From Alphaproteobacteria bacterium 41-28 (lineage in GTDB: Bacteria > Pseudomonadota > Alphaproteobacteria > UBA9655): DNA of 42,500 nucleotides. Below the pieces are notes generated by a model. It had not been told where the DNA came from and did not search any database. It saw only the letters and a list, made by a program, of their open reading frames with translations. Of this stretch, positions 17,383 to 25,614 are shown piece by piece. The stretch's first letter is position 1; each line of letters begins with the position of its first letter. The stretch spans positions 1 to 42,500 of the forward strand of contig MKUL01000065.1 in NCBI GenBank assembly GCA_001897795.1. Reading direction: 5' to 3'. A program made the position numbers and the translations under genes.

Positions 17383-18126
17383 TTACTTCATCCCTTTTTG
17401 CATCAGTAAATTTTGAAGCTCGACTTTTATATGAGGATCATTCTCGAGAACTTTTTGAAGAAATGCGTTTTTCTCGGCATCTGATAATTGCGTTATATCA
17501 AAAGGAGGTTGCGAAATATCTTTGCTTTGGCTCGCAATCTGTTTCAATAAATCAGGAGTGATTTCAAAAAACTCAGTGAAAGACTTAAGAACAGGTGTAA
17601 GTTCTTTAAGATTAGGAGGAACGGGCAAAGATTTTACATACACATTTATTTGCTTATGTTCTTGGTTGGCTATCAAAGCTAAATAAAGCGCTCGAGGATC
17701 ACCCAGAAGCAAGTTCTCCCTAATGGGAATCAATTCATCAAGAAGAGTGGAACAATCCTCTTCCTCAAGCCATCCTCCTCCTTCTTCATTGTTGAAATGC
17801 AATGCCACGAGAGTATTGTGCTCATAGGGCTCTATCTCAACGATGTATTCATATTCGTAAGGGCATAAGCTCTGCGTTTTTAAAAGGCGTGTTGGGATGC
17901 GAAAACTCAACTTTTTTGTGCCAAAATTAGAAGTATAAAGAAAAGCATCAAAATGTTTTAATAGGACTTCATCTGCATTGCCACGGAAGTCACCAAAATT
18001 ATAGATAAAAATGGCGCGATTTCTACTCACACGAGCACGACTGGAAAGTTTTCGAACTTCTTCTATTTCCTCTTGGGTTAGCTGACGATTGATAGTTCGG
18101 AATTCGTAATATTGAAATTCACTCAT
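17383..18126 (-). CDS. Conserved hypothetical protein (MSEFQYYEF family)
   Basis: 247 residues, start ATG at 18126. The N-terminus MSEFQYYEFRTINRQLTQEE, the block VYNFGDFRG-like (IYNFGDFRGNADEVLLKHFDA) and FLYTSNFGTKKLSFRIP belong to a bacterial family I remember only as hypothetical. No catalytic motif, signal peptide or membrane helix is visible. An acidic stretch near 115-125 and a helical C-terminus follow. It converges on the TOTE-type helicase with only 10 bases between stops, so the two may have travelled together. Function unknown. Confidence 0.75.
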   Translation of the reverse strand: MSEFQYYEFRTINRQLTQEEIEEVRKLSSRARVSRNRAIFIYNFGDFRGNADEVLLKHFDAFLYTSNFGTKKLSFRIPTRLLKTQSLCPYEYEYIVEIEPYEHNTLVALHFNNEEGGGWLEEEDCSTLLDELIPIRENLLLGDPRALYLALIANQEHKQINVYVKSLPVPPNLKELTPVLKSFTEFFEITPDLLKQIASQSKDISQPPFDITQLSDAEKNAFLQKVLENDPHIKVELQNLLMQKGMK

Positions 18127-18219
18127 GTTCCCTCTTCCTTATTATATCGTATCGACAGGCTCTCTTTTTTGAAAAATTCCGCTTGCCTGGTTTTAAAGAA
18201 AACATTACCTTTAAAAAGT

Positions 18220-18264
18220 TATCTCATAGTGAGATAGCGCGACACACAAATGCTTGAACATTTG
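18220..18264. promoter_or_regulatory. Two inverted repeats upstream of a small gene, candidate operators
   Basis: TATCTCATAGTGAGATA at 18220-18236 is a perfect palindrome (7 + 3 + 7). A second repeat, CAAATG-cttgaa-CATTTG, lies at 18247-18264. Both are in the 175-base gap between divergent genes at 18126 and 18302, which is where a regulator would bind. Which protein binds is not known; the two helix-turn-helix proteins a little further right are candidates. Confidence 0.4.
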
Positions 18265-18301
18265 CGTGCCGCTGACCACGATCAACCCGAAGGAGCTAAC
18301 C

Positions 18302-18475
18302 ATGGCTGATCATACTATAGTCTTGCCCGAGTCTTTTTTCAAAGACTTGAAATACAAAATCCAAAAATTTTCTATTGTTGCTGACAAGCTGGACATTTTG
18401 GCTTTTGAGGCTCGACAGGCCTATCTTGCCCTTAATAACACATATAATAATGCTTATATGAAGGATCAAGATTAA
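18302..18475 (+). CDS. Small hypothetical protein (57 aa)
   Basis: The ATG at 18302 has AAGGAG 6 bases upstream, far better than the in-frame TTG at 18254. The product (MADHTIVLPESFFKDLKYKI…) is mostly helical, without Cys, signal or membrane segment. It is followed directly by a good terminator and preceded by two palindromes, so it looks like a separately controlled one-gene unit. No family recognised. Confidence 0.6.
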   Translation: MADHTIVLPESFFKDLKYKIQKFSIVADKLDILAFEARQAYLALNNTYNNAYMKDQD

Positions 18476-18482
18476 GGCCTTG

Positions 18483-18536
18483 AGGGAGCTTCAGTAATCA
18501 TTCCAAAGGATAAGCCTTATTGAGGCTCCCTTCTTT
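18483..18536 (+). terminator. Rho-independent terminator after the 57-aa gene
   Basis: The arms AGGGAGCTTCAGTAA and TTATTGAGGCTCCCT pair in 13 of 15 positions around a loop of about 19 bases, followed by TTCTTTTC. The stem starts 8 bases after the stop codon. Confidence 0.7.
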
Positions 18537-18589
18537 TCATTTAGCTTTTACAGATGCATTTAGCTGCTTGGAACTTTTATTCTAAGAGT

Positions 18590-19069
18590 TTAATCTGCGT
18601 ACATATACGGTAATCTCGTATCTGTGGCAAGAATCATCCAAAAGGCAGCATCCTCTTCATTTATCCTCACGGGATCATTTTCAAGGGAACCTTCATAAAT
18701 TAGCTTAACGCAATTCAGAACTTGCTCAAGAGAGAGATTATGTTTGTTGTGTTGTAAGAACGTTATAACAAAATCTACTGTTTCTCTTAAAAGGTTTGGA
18801 TACTCATAGGGCGTATCTATATTTTCTTTTTTAGGCTCAATAAGCGCTTTTGTTTGAGGAATTTCTTTTTTTTCAAGAAGATCCTCAACTGTACATCCCA
18901 AGGCACGAGCAATCGCATTAATGGTCTCAGCATTTGGCTTTAGCGATCTTCCTCGGAGAATGTTTCTTACTGTGTGATTCTTTAATTGCGCGGCTTTTTC
19001 AAGCACCGGAATTGAGAGATTTTTAGCCCTCATTCGCATCAAAATTTGTTTTGCTAGTTGGGTCGTCAT
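18590..19069 (-). CDS. XRE/Cro-type helix-turn-helix regulator
   Basis: ATG at 19069, with AGAGGT 4 bases upstream, gives 159 residues; the frame is open to 19147, but that would overlap the divergent promoter. Residues 1-70 form a Cro/C1-type HTH (LAKQILMRMRAKNLSIPVLE, NHTVRNILRGRSLKPNAETI, NAIARALGCTVEDLLEKK). The C-terminal half is an uncharacterised helical region (LRETVDFVITFLQHNKHNLS…). It is divergent from the HTH gene at 19204, with a palindromic operator between them, like the control switches of prophages and integrative elements. It probably represses the promoter at 19131-19159 and possibly the tra operon; that is inference. Confidence 0.82.
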   Translation of the reverse strand: MTTQLAKQILMRMRAKNLSIPVLEKAAQLKNHTVRNILRGRSLKPNAETINAIARALGCTVEDLLEKKEIPQTKALIEPKKENIDTPYEYPNLLRETVDFVITFLQHNKHNLSLEQVLNCVKLIYEGSLENDPVRINEEDAAFWMILATDTRLPYMYAD

Positions 19070-19130
19070 ATTACCTCTTTTCATATAATCTATTGAATTT
19101 ACATATTTAAGTTTCAAAATTGATTGTGGA

Positions 19131-19159
19131 TTGACAAGCATACTCATAGAGCGTACAAT
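19131..19159 (+). promoter_or_regulatory. Sigma70-type promoter for the HTH gene at 19204
   Basis: TTGACA (19131-19136), a 17-base spacer and TACAAT (19154-19159): a perfect -35 and a near-consensus -10 at ideal spacing, 45 bases before the ATG. The -10 overlaps one arm of the GTACAA/TTGTAC operator. Confidence 0.75.
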
Positions 19160-19187
19160 CAGTTGTACAAAATAAGAATCATTGTAC
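19153..19187. promoter_or_regulatory. Operator: GTACAA-N4-TTGTAC plus a third half-site
   Basis: GTACAA (19153-19158) and TTGTAC (19163-19168) form a perfect inverted repeat with a 4-base centre. A further TTGTAC lies at 19182-19187, 19 bases after the second. The repeat covers the -10 element and the expected transcription start of the promoter, so binding would block it. The neighbouring XRE-type regulator is the obvious ligand. Confidence 0.6.
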
Positions 19188-19203
19188 AGGAAGGGTTTCC
19201 CTT

Positions 19204-19410
19204 ATGCAAACACTATTATTCACTCCAGAGGACTTAGCGGCTCGCTGGAATGTTACAACCGCAACCTTAAGCCAGTGGCGCTGGAATGGGCGAGGGCCCC
19301 GCTTTTTTAAAATGGGCAAAGGTATTCGGTACCGTCTTTCGGATATTGAGCACTTTGAAGAACAAAATATCCGCCAAAATACGTCAGAATATGGGGGAGT
19401 CCGTATTTGA
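19204..19410 (+). CDS. Small excisionase/MerR-like helix-turn-helix protein (HTH_17 type)
   Basis: 68 residues: MQTLLFTPEDLAARWNVTTATLSQWRWNG, then GRGPRFFKMGKGIRYRLSDIEHFE. This is the winged-helix pattern of AlpA, excisionase and similar DNA-binding proteins carried by integrative elements. The ATG at 19204 lies 45 bases after a strong promoter covered by an operator, so expression is probably tightly repressed. Role by analogy: directionality factor or activator of the element. No integrase is in the window to confirm this. Confidence 0.85.
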   Translation: MQTLLFTPEDLAARWNVTTATLSQWRWNGRGPRFFKMGKGIRYRLSDIEHFEEQNIRQNTSEYGGVRI

Positions 19411-19466
19411 AGTGTGCATTTATCTTTTTTTTACCAACTTACCTAACCAAAAGGAGAATAAAGCCG

Positions 19467-19541
19467 ATGAATGCTTATCCTGATCGCAGAATCAAGGCAA
19501 GTATTATCAGATCTAAATCTAAGAAAGAGCGAGTGATATGA
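19467..19541 (+). CDS. Possible small peptide gene (24 aa), basic
   Basis: ATG at 19467, with AAGGAG 10 bases upstream, opens a 24-codon frame: MNAYPDRRIKASIIRSKSKK followed by ERVI. It lies between the HTH gene and the tra operon. Its length and wide ribosome-site spacing make it doubtful; it may be a leader peptide or the remains of a small transfer gene. Confidence 0.25.
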   Translation: MNAYPDRRIKASIIRSKSKKERVI

Positions 19542-19652
19542 ATGTTAAAATTTTAAAAAAATTTTAAAAAAATTTTCAATACCACTTGCAGAAGGATTTT
19601 GGAGGCACCATGTATAACATATCTCAATAACTAGCATACAAGGAGGGTTCCC

Positions 19653-20816
19653 ATGCTAACAGCAGTCCGTATCAATCAAAACCTGAAAAATCGCATCAGT
19701 ACATTACCTTTTCTTTCATCCAACGTTAAATCCTTCTCCCATGCTTTAAGGTATCTTGTTGATCTTGGGCTTAAAACCTTTGATAATTCCTTGGGGCTCA
19801 TTAACAAGGGTACAGAAACAAATATTCGCTTCATCGCCCAAAAGCATGACCTTGGTGATCAGCTTTCAGATACAGAAATCTTTTTTCTTCTCTCGTCTGT
19901 AGAGTCGGCTCTATCTGCACGCTCTTTTGTTCATCAAGAAACCATGCATACATTATCAGAGGCTTTTGCAAGTTTTGTGAAAAGCCGATGCTATGCCGCA
20001 AACCACCATACCATTCATATTTTTAAAAAATTTAATCTTGTGAGTATTGCCTTAGAGGATAAGGTCGGGGGTGATGCAGTCGTTTCTCTTTTGTCTCGCG
20101 GCTTTTATCAATGTATGGAAGAGGTAGCTGAGACTTTTAAATCAAAACTTCAGGCATCTCCTTGTCCTTTAAAAGATTATTCTCTCATAGAGCCTCTCAA
20201 GGCCTTTGTGAGTTGCCTTGCTTATTTTTCTCAAGGTAAGGGAGAACATATCCTCTCGCCTTTAGCTTTCAGGCAAGCTTTACAGCCTTATTTGACTTCC
20301 TTTATTCAAATTGCAAAGGGAGCTTTCCATAGGGAAGAAGTGGGAGGTCAAACTGGAAACCCTCCATATCACACGGTAAGCCAAAAGCTTTTTGTGCATC
20401 AACATGAATTAGAAAAGCCTTTTCACTTTAGATCAACAAGCTATAGCTGTCATGTCTTTGCCAATGATTTAGATAATGTACAAGCAAGTTTTGTTTTTGA
20501 GAAAAAGGGAGCGACTTTATCACTTGGTTTTTCTGCATTTGATGACCTTTTGGAAATGGCTCGTTATATTGCTCGTTTTTCTTTCTCAAAAGCACAATTA
20601 AATGAAAGAGGTTCAATTAAGTTTGAAACCTCAAAGCTTAGTTTCTTATGGGACTCAGAAGTGCAAGAAAAAATATCAGCTCTTCTTAGGGCTAAAGGCT
20701 CAAGCTTTATGCTGGACTCTGAGGAAACCCAAGAATTTATCGAATTTCTCGTAAGGATTTCTGAGGAGTTTAACGAGCCCCTAAAAGCCTTACGATATCA
20801 GCTTGGGAGCATTTAA
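19653..20816 (+). CDS. Hypothetical protein of the TraG operon, ribbon-helix-helix-like N-terminus
   Basis: 387 residues; ATG at 19653 after AAGGAGGG, a very strong ribosome site. Residues 1-42 (MLTAVRINQNLKNRISTLPF… SFSHALRYLVDLGLKTF) could fold as one strand and two helices like a ribbon-helix-helix DNA-binding unit; this is a guess from pattern. The remainder is a mixed alpha/beta protein with no motif I know and no signal peptide. Its stop overlaps the next gene's start (TAATG), and that gene is followed at once by traG. So the three are almost certainly one operon. A relaxosome accessory that brings DNA to the coupling protein would fit the context. Confidence 0.7.
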   Translation: MLTAVRINQNLKNRISTLPFLSSNVKSFSHALRYLVDLGLKTFDNSLGLINKGTETNIRFIAQKHDLGDQLSDTEIFFLLSSVESALSARSFVHQETMHTLSEAFASFVKSRCYAANHHTIHIFKKFNLVSIALEDKVGGDAVVSLLSRGFYQCMEEVAETFKSKLQASPCPLKDYSLIEPLKAFVSCLAYFSQGKGEHILSPLAFRQALQPYLTSFIQIAKGAFHREEVGGQTGNPPYHTVSQKLFVHQHELEKPFHFRSTSYSCHVFANDLDNVQASFVFEKKGATLSLGFSAFDDLLEMARYIARFSFSKAQLNERGSIKFETSKLSFLWDSEVQEKISALLRAKGSSFMLDSEETQEFIEFLVRISEEFNEPLKALRYQLGSI

Positions 20817-21262
20817 TGATTCTCACACCTTATATCATTGGCCTTCATGAGCCAATCAAAATGCGTTACATGAAGCTTCGGGAGTCTCCTTTTGTTTCCC
20901 CTTCAGCACCAAGAGATCACGTCCTTACCCTAGACATTCTTGAAAAAGAATCAATTCTTCATATTTTATTAGGCCGTCCTGACTGGAATCGAAGAGGGCT
21001 CTCAAATGATATAGAAAATATCTGCTCTTCTTTACTGATGCTCATGGACCTCTGTGGTTTAATGAAGACACGAGACCAAATACTTTGGTATGAACTCTCC
21101 TTATTCTCTTTTCCGGAAATTGATCTTCAAGCTTTACACTTCAAAGACGATGGTCAATTTTTATCAGGACCTGCGTGGAAGTCTCTTTCCCCAGAAGACT
21201 CCCCCTTCAATCTCTCTAACTTGACGGTTTCTAAAGTCATTCCTTTAACAAAGGAGGCCTAA
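20816..21262 (+). CDS. Hypothetical protein, second gene of the TraG operon
   Basis: 148 residues, with its start codon overlapping the previous stop by one base, so it is translationally coupled. The protein (MILTPYIIGLHEPIKMRYMK…, GRPDWNRRGLSNDIENICSS…) is soluble and matches no family I recognise. A perfect AAGGAGG near its end serves the next gene. Likely partner of the upstream 387-aa protein and of TraG. Confidence 0.7.
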   Translation: MILTPYIIGLHEPIKMRYMKLRESPFVSPSAPRDHVLTLDILEKESILHILLGRPDWNRRGLSNDIENICSSLLMLMDLCGLMKTRDQILWYELSLFSFPEIDLQALHFKDDGQFLSGPAWKSLSPEDSPFNLSNLTVSKVIPLTKEA

Positions 21263-21265
21263 AGC

Positions 21266-23155
21266 TTGCTGGTTTTAATTCCTCTTTTCACATTTCTTTT
21301 TGGAATGGGCCTTTGGTTTTTGGCTCCCAATTATTATGGGCCTCTCTTACTTCAATCCAAGGCCATTCTCGCATTTTCCATAAGCTTAACTCTTTTTTCT
21401 TGTCTTTTGCTATCCCTTGGGCCTCGCCTTATGGAAATGCTGAAGGTGCTGGCCTTTCTTTTATTGGCTCTAACGTTTGTTCTCTCCTTAGAGCCTTTTT
21501 ACCTCACTTTCTTAGAGGCCAAACGGGTTTACCTAAAGCTGAGAGTTTCATACCTCACGGAAACAGCGCTTTTTAAAATGGTCTCTTGGCTTGATATAAG
21601 AATCACAAAAAGGAGTATGGCTTACCTCATTTGGTTTGCAACATCCTCTTTTTCTCTTGCTCTCCTGATCTCATTGTTTCGGTTACTGGTCTTAGTTCCC
21701 ATAAGGCGCCTATTCCTAGATCGCGCCTACCGAGTTAAGCAAGGACCTTGGAATGCTGGGTTCTTAGAAAAGGCCAAGGAAAACCAACTTCTCAAAAATA
21801 AAAAGGGGCTTCCGTTAGGTGTTCCTTCCCATAAATCAGGAAACAGAGGAAAAATCCTCCGTTACCTTCCTAATTCCAAGAAAGGCTGGTTGGGTGGTCA
21901 TCATGTTGTCATATCTGGCTCTCAAGGGGGAAAAGGTGTTTCTTGTGTTCTCCCAGCGATCCTTGATCACCATGGTCCTGTCGCTGTTCTGGATATTAAG
22001 GGTGAGCTCTTTGCTATGACGAAAAAAGCAAGAGAAAAACAAGGGCGAACCGTTGTGGTTCTCAATTCCTTTGATGTGGTCAAAAAGAATGAGTGGTGCT
22101 GGAACCCCCTTAATTATATTCGACCAGAAGAGTTTCAGCGGGATTCTCAAACCATCATTGAAGGCTTACTTGAGCCTCCCAATCATTATAATGAACATTT
22201 TTATAAAATGGCTTTTGATATTCTTCAGGTAAGTCTTGAAGTCATTCAACACACCCTTCCCAAACATGCCTTTAACTTGAATACGCTTTATGATTTTATT
22301 TGTGGACCAGGATTTATCAAAAGACTCAAACAATGGGAGAGGCAAGAGGATTTTCTTGAAGGGCGCCCCGCTAAAATGGCTCATATCTTGCTTGCCGCAG
22401 GAGATGAAGAAAGAGGGTCTTTCCTCACCACCCTTAAACGAAATCTTTCGTGGATTGGATTTGAGAAAACAAAAGTCTTTCTTACATCTCAAAATGATTC
22501 CTTAAAGGAGTTCAACTTTGAAGATCTTCTCGATAACAAAATAGATATTTTTTGTGTCATTCCTCTTGATATGGTTGAAGCCATGTCAGGATTTTTGCGG
22601 CTTTTTACAAACATTGTCTTAGGGACAGTCATTCGCCAATCAGGGTATAAAAACCCTCAAGAAAAGATTCTCCTGCTTCTTGATGAGTTTCCCCGCCTTG
22701 GAGCCATGCGTCAGCTTATTAATATTGTGACGGTTGCTGCGGGGGCAGGTATTGAAGCCTTTATGGTTGCTCAAGATAAATCCTCCATTGAATCCGTCTG
22801 GGGCAAAGAAGCAGATGTGATCTTTGGATCCTCGGCAACAGTTCGGGTGTTTAATTTAGGGAGGACAGATACGGCTACAGCGTCCTGGGTTTCCTCTCTT
22901 ATGGGAGATAAAACGGTTATTACCCGAACCAATGCGACAAGGGAATATGTGGATTTTCTCAAAGGGGCGGGATCTGAATCTGTGAGTCAAATGAAAGAAA
23001 AGCTTATGACTGCTTCCGAAATCCAAGAATTGTCCCAATCAAAGATGCTGTGTTTTCTCAGAGGCCAAAAGCCTCTTTTACTTGAGAGGATTATTTCCTA
23101 TGAGCATCCCTTGTATAAAAATCGGTTAGATCTCAATCCAACGCTGTTGGGATAA
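21266..23155 (+). CDS. traG: Type IV secretion coupling protein TraG/VirD4
   Basis: 629 residues from a TTG at 21266, justified by AAGGAGG 8 bases upstream. Hydrophobic segments near 1-25, 30-55, 60-82 and 120-145 anchor it in the inner membrane. The ATPase follows: Walker A GSQGGKGVS (218-226), LDIKGELFA, LLLLDEFPRLG as Walker B near 470, then MVAQDKSSIESVWG, VFNLGRTDTATASWVS and ILCFLRG-like MLCFLRGQKPLL. This is the VirD4/TraG coupling ATPase that passes DNA-protein complexes to the type IV channel. Full length and without frame breaks, unlike the TraA copies. No other type IV secretion genes are in the window. Confidence 0.93.
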   Translation: MLVLIPLFTFLFGMGLWFLAPNYYGPLLLQSKAILAFSISLTLFSCLLLSLGPRLMEMLKVLAFLLLALTFVLSLEPFYLTFLEAKRVYLKLRVSYLTETALFKMVSWLDIRITKRSMAYLIWFATSSFSLALLISLFRLLVLVPIRRLFLDRAYRVKQGPWNAGFLEKAKENQLLKNKKGLPLGVPSHKSGNRGKILRYLPNSKKGWLGGHHVVISGSQGGKGVSCVLPAILDHHGPVAVLDIKGELFAMTKKAREKQGRTVVVLNSFDVVKKNEWCWNPLNYIRPEEFQRDSQTIIEGLLEPPNHYNEHFYKMAFDILQVSLEVIQHTLPKHAFNLNTLYDFICGPGFIKRLKQWERQEDFLEGRPAKMAHILLAAGDEERGSFLTTLKRNLSWIGFEKTKVFLTSQNDSLKEFNFEDLLDNKIDIFCVIPLDMVEAMSGFLRLFTNIVLGTVIRQSGYKNPQEKILLLLDEFPRLGAMRQLINIVTVAAGAGIEAFMVAQDKSSIESVWGKEADVIFGSSATVRVFNLGRTDTATASWVSSLMGDKTVITRTNATREYVDFLKGAGSESVSQMKEKLMTASEIQELSQSKMLCFLRGQKPLLLERIISYEHPLYKNRLDLNPTLLG

Positions 23156-23475
23156 AAAAATAATTTGATTTACCTACTTTTATTTGAAAGTAATCTGCTT
23201 TCTCATTGACATTGATGTGCTTACCTAAAGGCTTTGCGGAAGCAAGTGGAGAAAAAGAGTGAATGAGATCTTATAGCTTCATTCATCTTTTCCAAATTAT
23301 ACTATCTACAAAAATAAATTTGTGATATTTTTTTCATGAGCTGGCCTTGATTGTTGTTTTTCTCTTACAATCTTATCAGTCCATCTCCCTATTTTTTAAT
23401 ATTTTTATTTATAGGAATGAGCATATGACAAAAATAAGAAAAAGTTGAGAGAATCCATAGCAAGAGGGTGTTGAG
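23156..23475. other. Intergenic region, no gene seen
   Basis: 320 bases between traG and the membrane-protein gene. It becomes clearly more AT-rich after about 23280, which may mark the change from the conjugative block to accessory DNA. Small frames exist (for example an ATG at 23424 giving only MTKIRKS) but none is convincing. No clear terminator follows traG. Confidence 0.4.
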
Positions 23476-24779
23476 ATGGAAAATTTATCTACTAAATTCA
23501 TAAATAAAAATCATTTTTTTAATATCTTATTTCAATCTGCATCTAATTTTATGTACAGTAGAAATATTAATATATTAATCCTAATTACATTAGGAAGTTT
23601 TTTATCTGCATTTTTTTATTATATAGGCCATATTTCTTTTATCGAAAATTATCGCCAAAATATAGTAGAGCATTATTATGAGGAAATCTCAGTACAAGAT
23701 ATTCTAGTGTACTCTTTCTCTCTCTTTTCTTTTTTTGCTCCTTTTCCTCTCTTTTTATTAGGATTAGGGAGAGGGTTGCATCCACTCTATATTGCAGGTC
23801 TATTTGCAACCATTTTAGTTGTGTTTTTCCCAGTTTTTTTCATGGTTCAGATGAACTTATGCCATTTCGAGCCTTTCCTTTTTTTATTTTCTCAGTTCTC
23901 GGACCCTTTGTCTTGGTGAATCTAGCGCTTTTTCAGCATACAAATACTTCCGGAGAAGTAGAGTGGTATCCTACATCTTCTCTTTCACGAGATTTAGTTC
24001 TTTTAGCTTTTGTTGTTTATGGGATGGATTTATGCCGACAAATAGCACTGCATGTATATACAGCAAATGGCACTGATATTGACTGGCCAGTTTTTTTTAG
24101 TGTAATTGCTATTAAGTTTTGGGTAATTAAAATATTTATTTGTGGGATCTTTGCACAATGGATTCTCATCAAACTGAAATGTAATTTACGGTCATCAATT
24201 TCTTCAGAGAAAAAGATCACCGCACAATCTAATGAAAATCAAAAAGAATTTTTCGATTTCGTGAAATCAAAATCAACTGAATCAATCGAAAATCCTTCTC
24301 TCAACACTTTATATTATATGAATTTTTTTAATAAATATAAATTCAAAGGAAGTATATATAAAACAATGACGTTCTGTCTTCCCGCGTTTTTGTTTTCAAG
24401 TTATTGGTTTTTCTATAGAAAAATGTATCTTTATGGTATTTTGTTAACTACATTCTACGCGCTCTTAGGATTTCTAGTATACTTTATACCTTTTTCTAGT
24501 ATCATGCTTAGTTATCTTGTTAGTGCAACGACAATTGGATTCATTAGTGCACCTTTATATATCAAATTTTCAGAAAAGAAGACTAGAAAAGGAAACAAAG
24601 AATCTGGGGTAAGCCCTCTGTCAGTGTTAGTTGTATTTTTCATATTAACCATCATAGGATTAAGCATAGGACGAGCCAGTTTTAGCACTTTATCACTTTT
24701 TCCAGATTTGGATTACTGGAAATATTATTTATATGCAGGTTATAAAAAAATTATAAATAGATTAATATTGTTATTTTAA
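23476..24779 (+). pseudogene. Multi-pass membrane protein with a DUF2628-like segment, frameshifted near a T7 run
   Basis: The first frame (ATG 23476, after AGAGGG) encodes three membrane helices and runs to 23919. From about 23840 the sensible protein continues in another frame (…HGSDELMPFRAFPFFIFSVL…) with six or so further helices to 24779. A T7 run at 23834-23840 lies where the switch is needed, so a one-base slip in that run is the simplest explanation. The segment FCLPAFLFSSYWFFYRKMYL followed by GILLTTFYALLGFLVYFIP resembles DUF2628 inner-membrane proteins of unknown function. Alternatives are two overlapping genes or a sequencing error. The N-terminus is too AT-rich and hydrophobic to say more. 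A lipoprotein gene follows on the same strand. Confidence 0.6.
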
Positions 24780-25002
24780 TTACTATTATATAGCTTATGT
24801 ATAAAGATAATGTACACAAAGTTAGAAGCCATAAATAGGCTTTTTTCATGAAGTGATTCTAACACTCTACCTTACCTTCTCTTGCCCAGAGAAGGCAGTT
24901 TATAGAAAAGAGTTGTAAGAGAAAGTAACAGTTTTGATAAGAAATATCAGAAAAACGTTTTGATGAAGCAAATTACCCTAGCTAAATAAGGAATTTTGAT
25001 AA

Positions 25003-25557
25003 ATGAAAAATTTTTTGACTCTTATCTCCTTCCTTTTATTTCTTTCCGGTTGTACCCATATCCCTTCTTACAATTTTTCAGTTCCAGATATTGTTTCTTC
25101 TAAACAAAAAGTCAATGCTGATTTAAAGAATATTACCATATCTTATGGAGAACCTGACGCTGTCTCTGTAGTTTCTATGCGACTCGACGAGCTTTCAAAA
25201 GAGCAGCTATCTCAAGAAGTTATACCTGCTTGGGCAGTAGCTCTCTATAATGCCCTAAAAAGGTCAGAATTATTTGATAAATCATCAGAAAAGAAGGTAA
25301 ATTTGTCCGTATCAATTCAAGAAATTAATGTGCCATCTTTTGGCATTGATTTTACGACATATGTGCTTGCTAACTATAAATTAAATGATATTGCAACTAA
25401 TACTACCCTATATAATGACACTGTTAAATCAGAAGAAACTGTCCCATTTAACTATTCTTTTGCGGGATATAAACGAGCAAATGAATCAATAAACAGAGCT
25501 GTACGAAAGAACATATCAACTTTTATATCTAACATTCAAAACCATAAACCATTCTGA
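25003..25557 (+). CDS. Lipoprotein, hypothetical
   Basis: 184 residues. A signal peptide MKNFLTLISFLLFLSGC ends in a lipobox (LSGC), so the mature protein should be lipid-anchored on the periplasmic side at Cys17. The rest (SFGIDFTTYVLANYKLNDI, KRANESINRAVRKNISTFIS) looks like the small periplasmic lipoproteins that build an alpha/beta fold; no named family recognised. ATG at 25003 follows AAGGAATTTT. It trails the frameshifted membrane-protein gene by 223 bases. Confidence 0.8.
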   Translation: MKNFLTLISFLLFLSGCTHIPSYNFSVPDIVSSKQKVNADLKNITISYGEPDAVSVVSMRLDELSKEQLSQEVIPAWAVALYNALKRSELFDKSSEKKVNLSVSIQEINVPSFGIDFTTYVLANYKLNDIATNTTLYNDTVKSEETVPFNYSFAGYKRANESINRAVRKNISTFISNIQNHKPF

Positions 25558-25614
25558 TAGGGATTTTTGCTTATTCATATTCGCTTGGGCCACCAGTGTG
25601 CTCTTACAACATCC

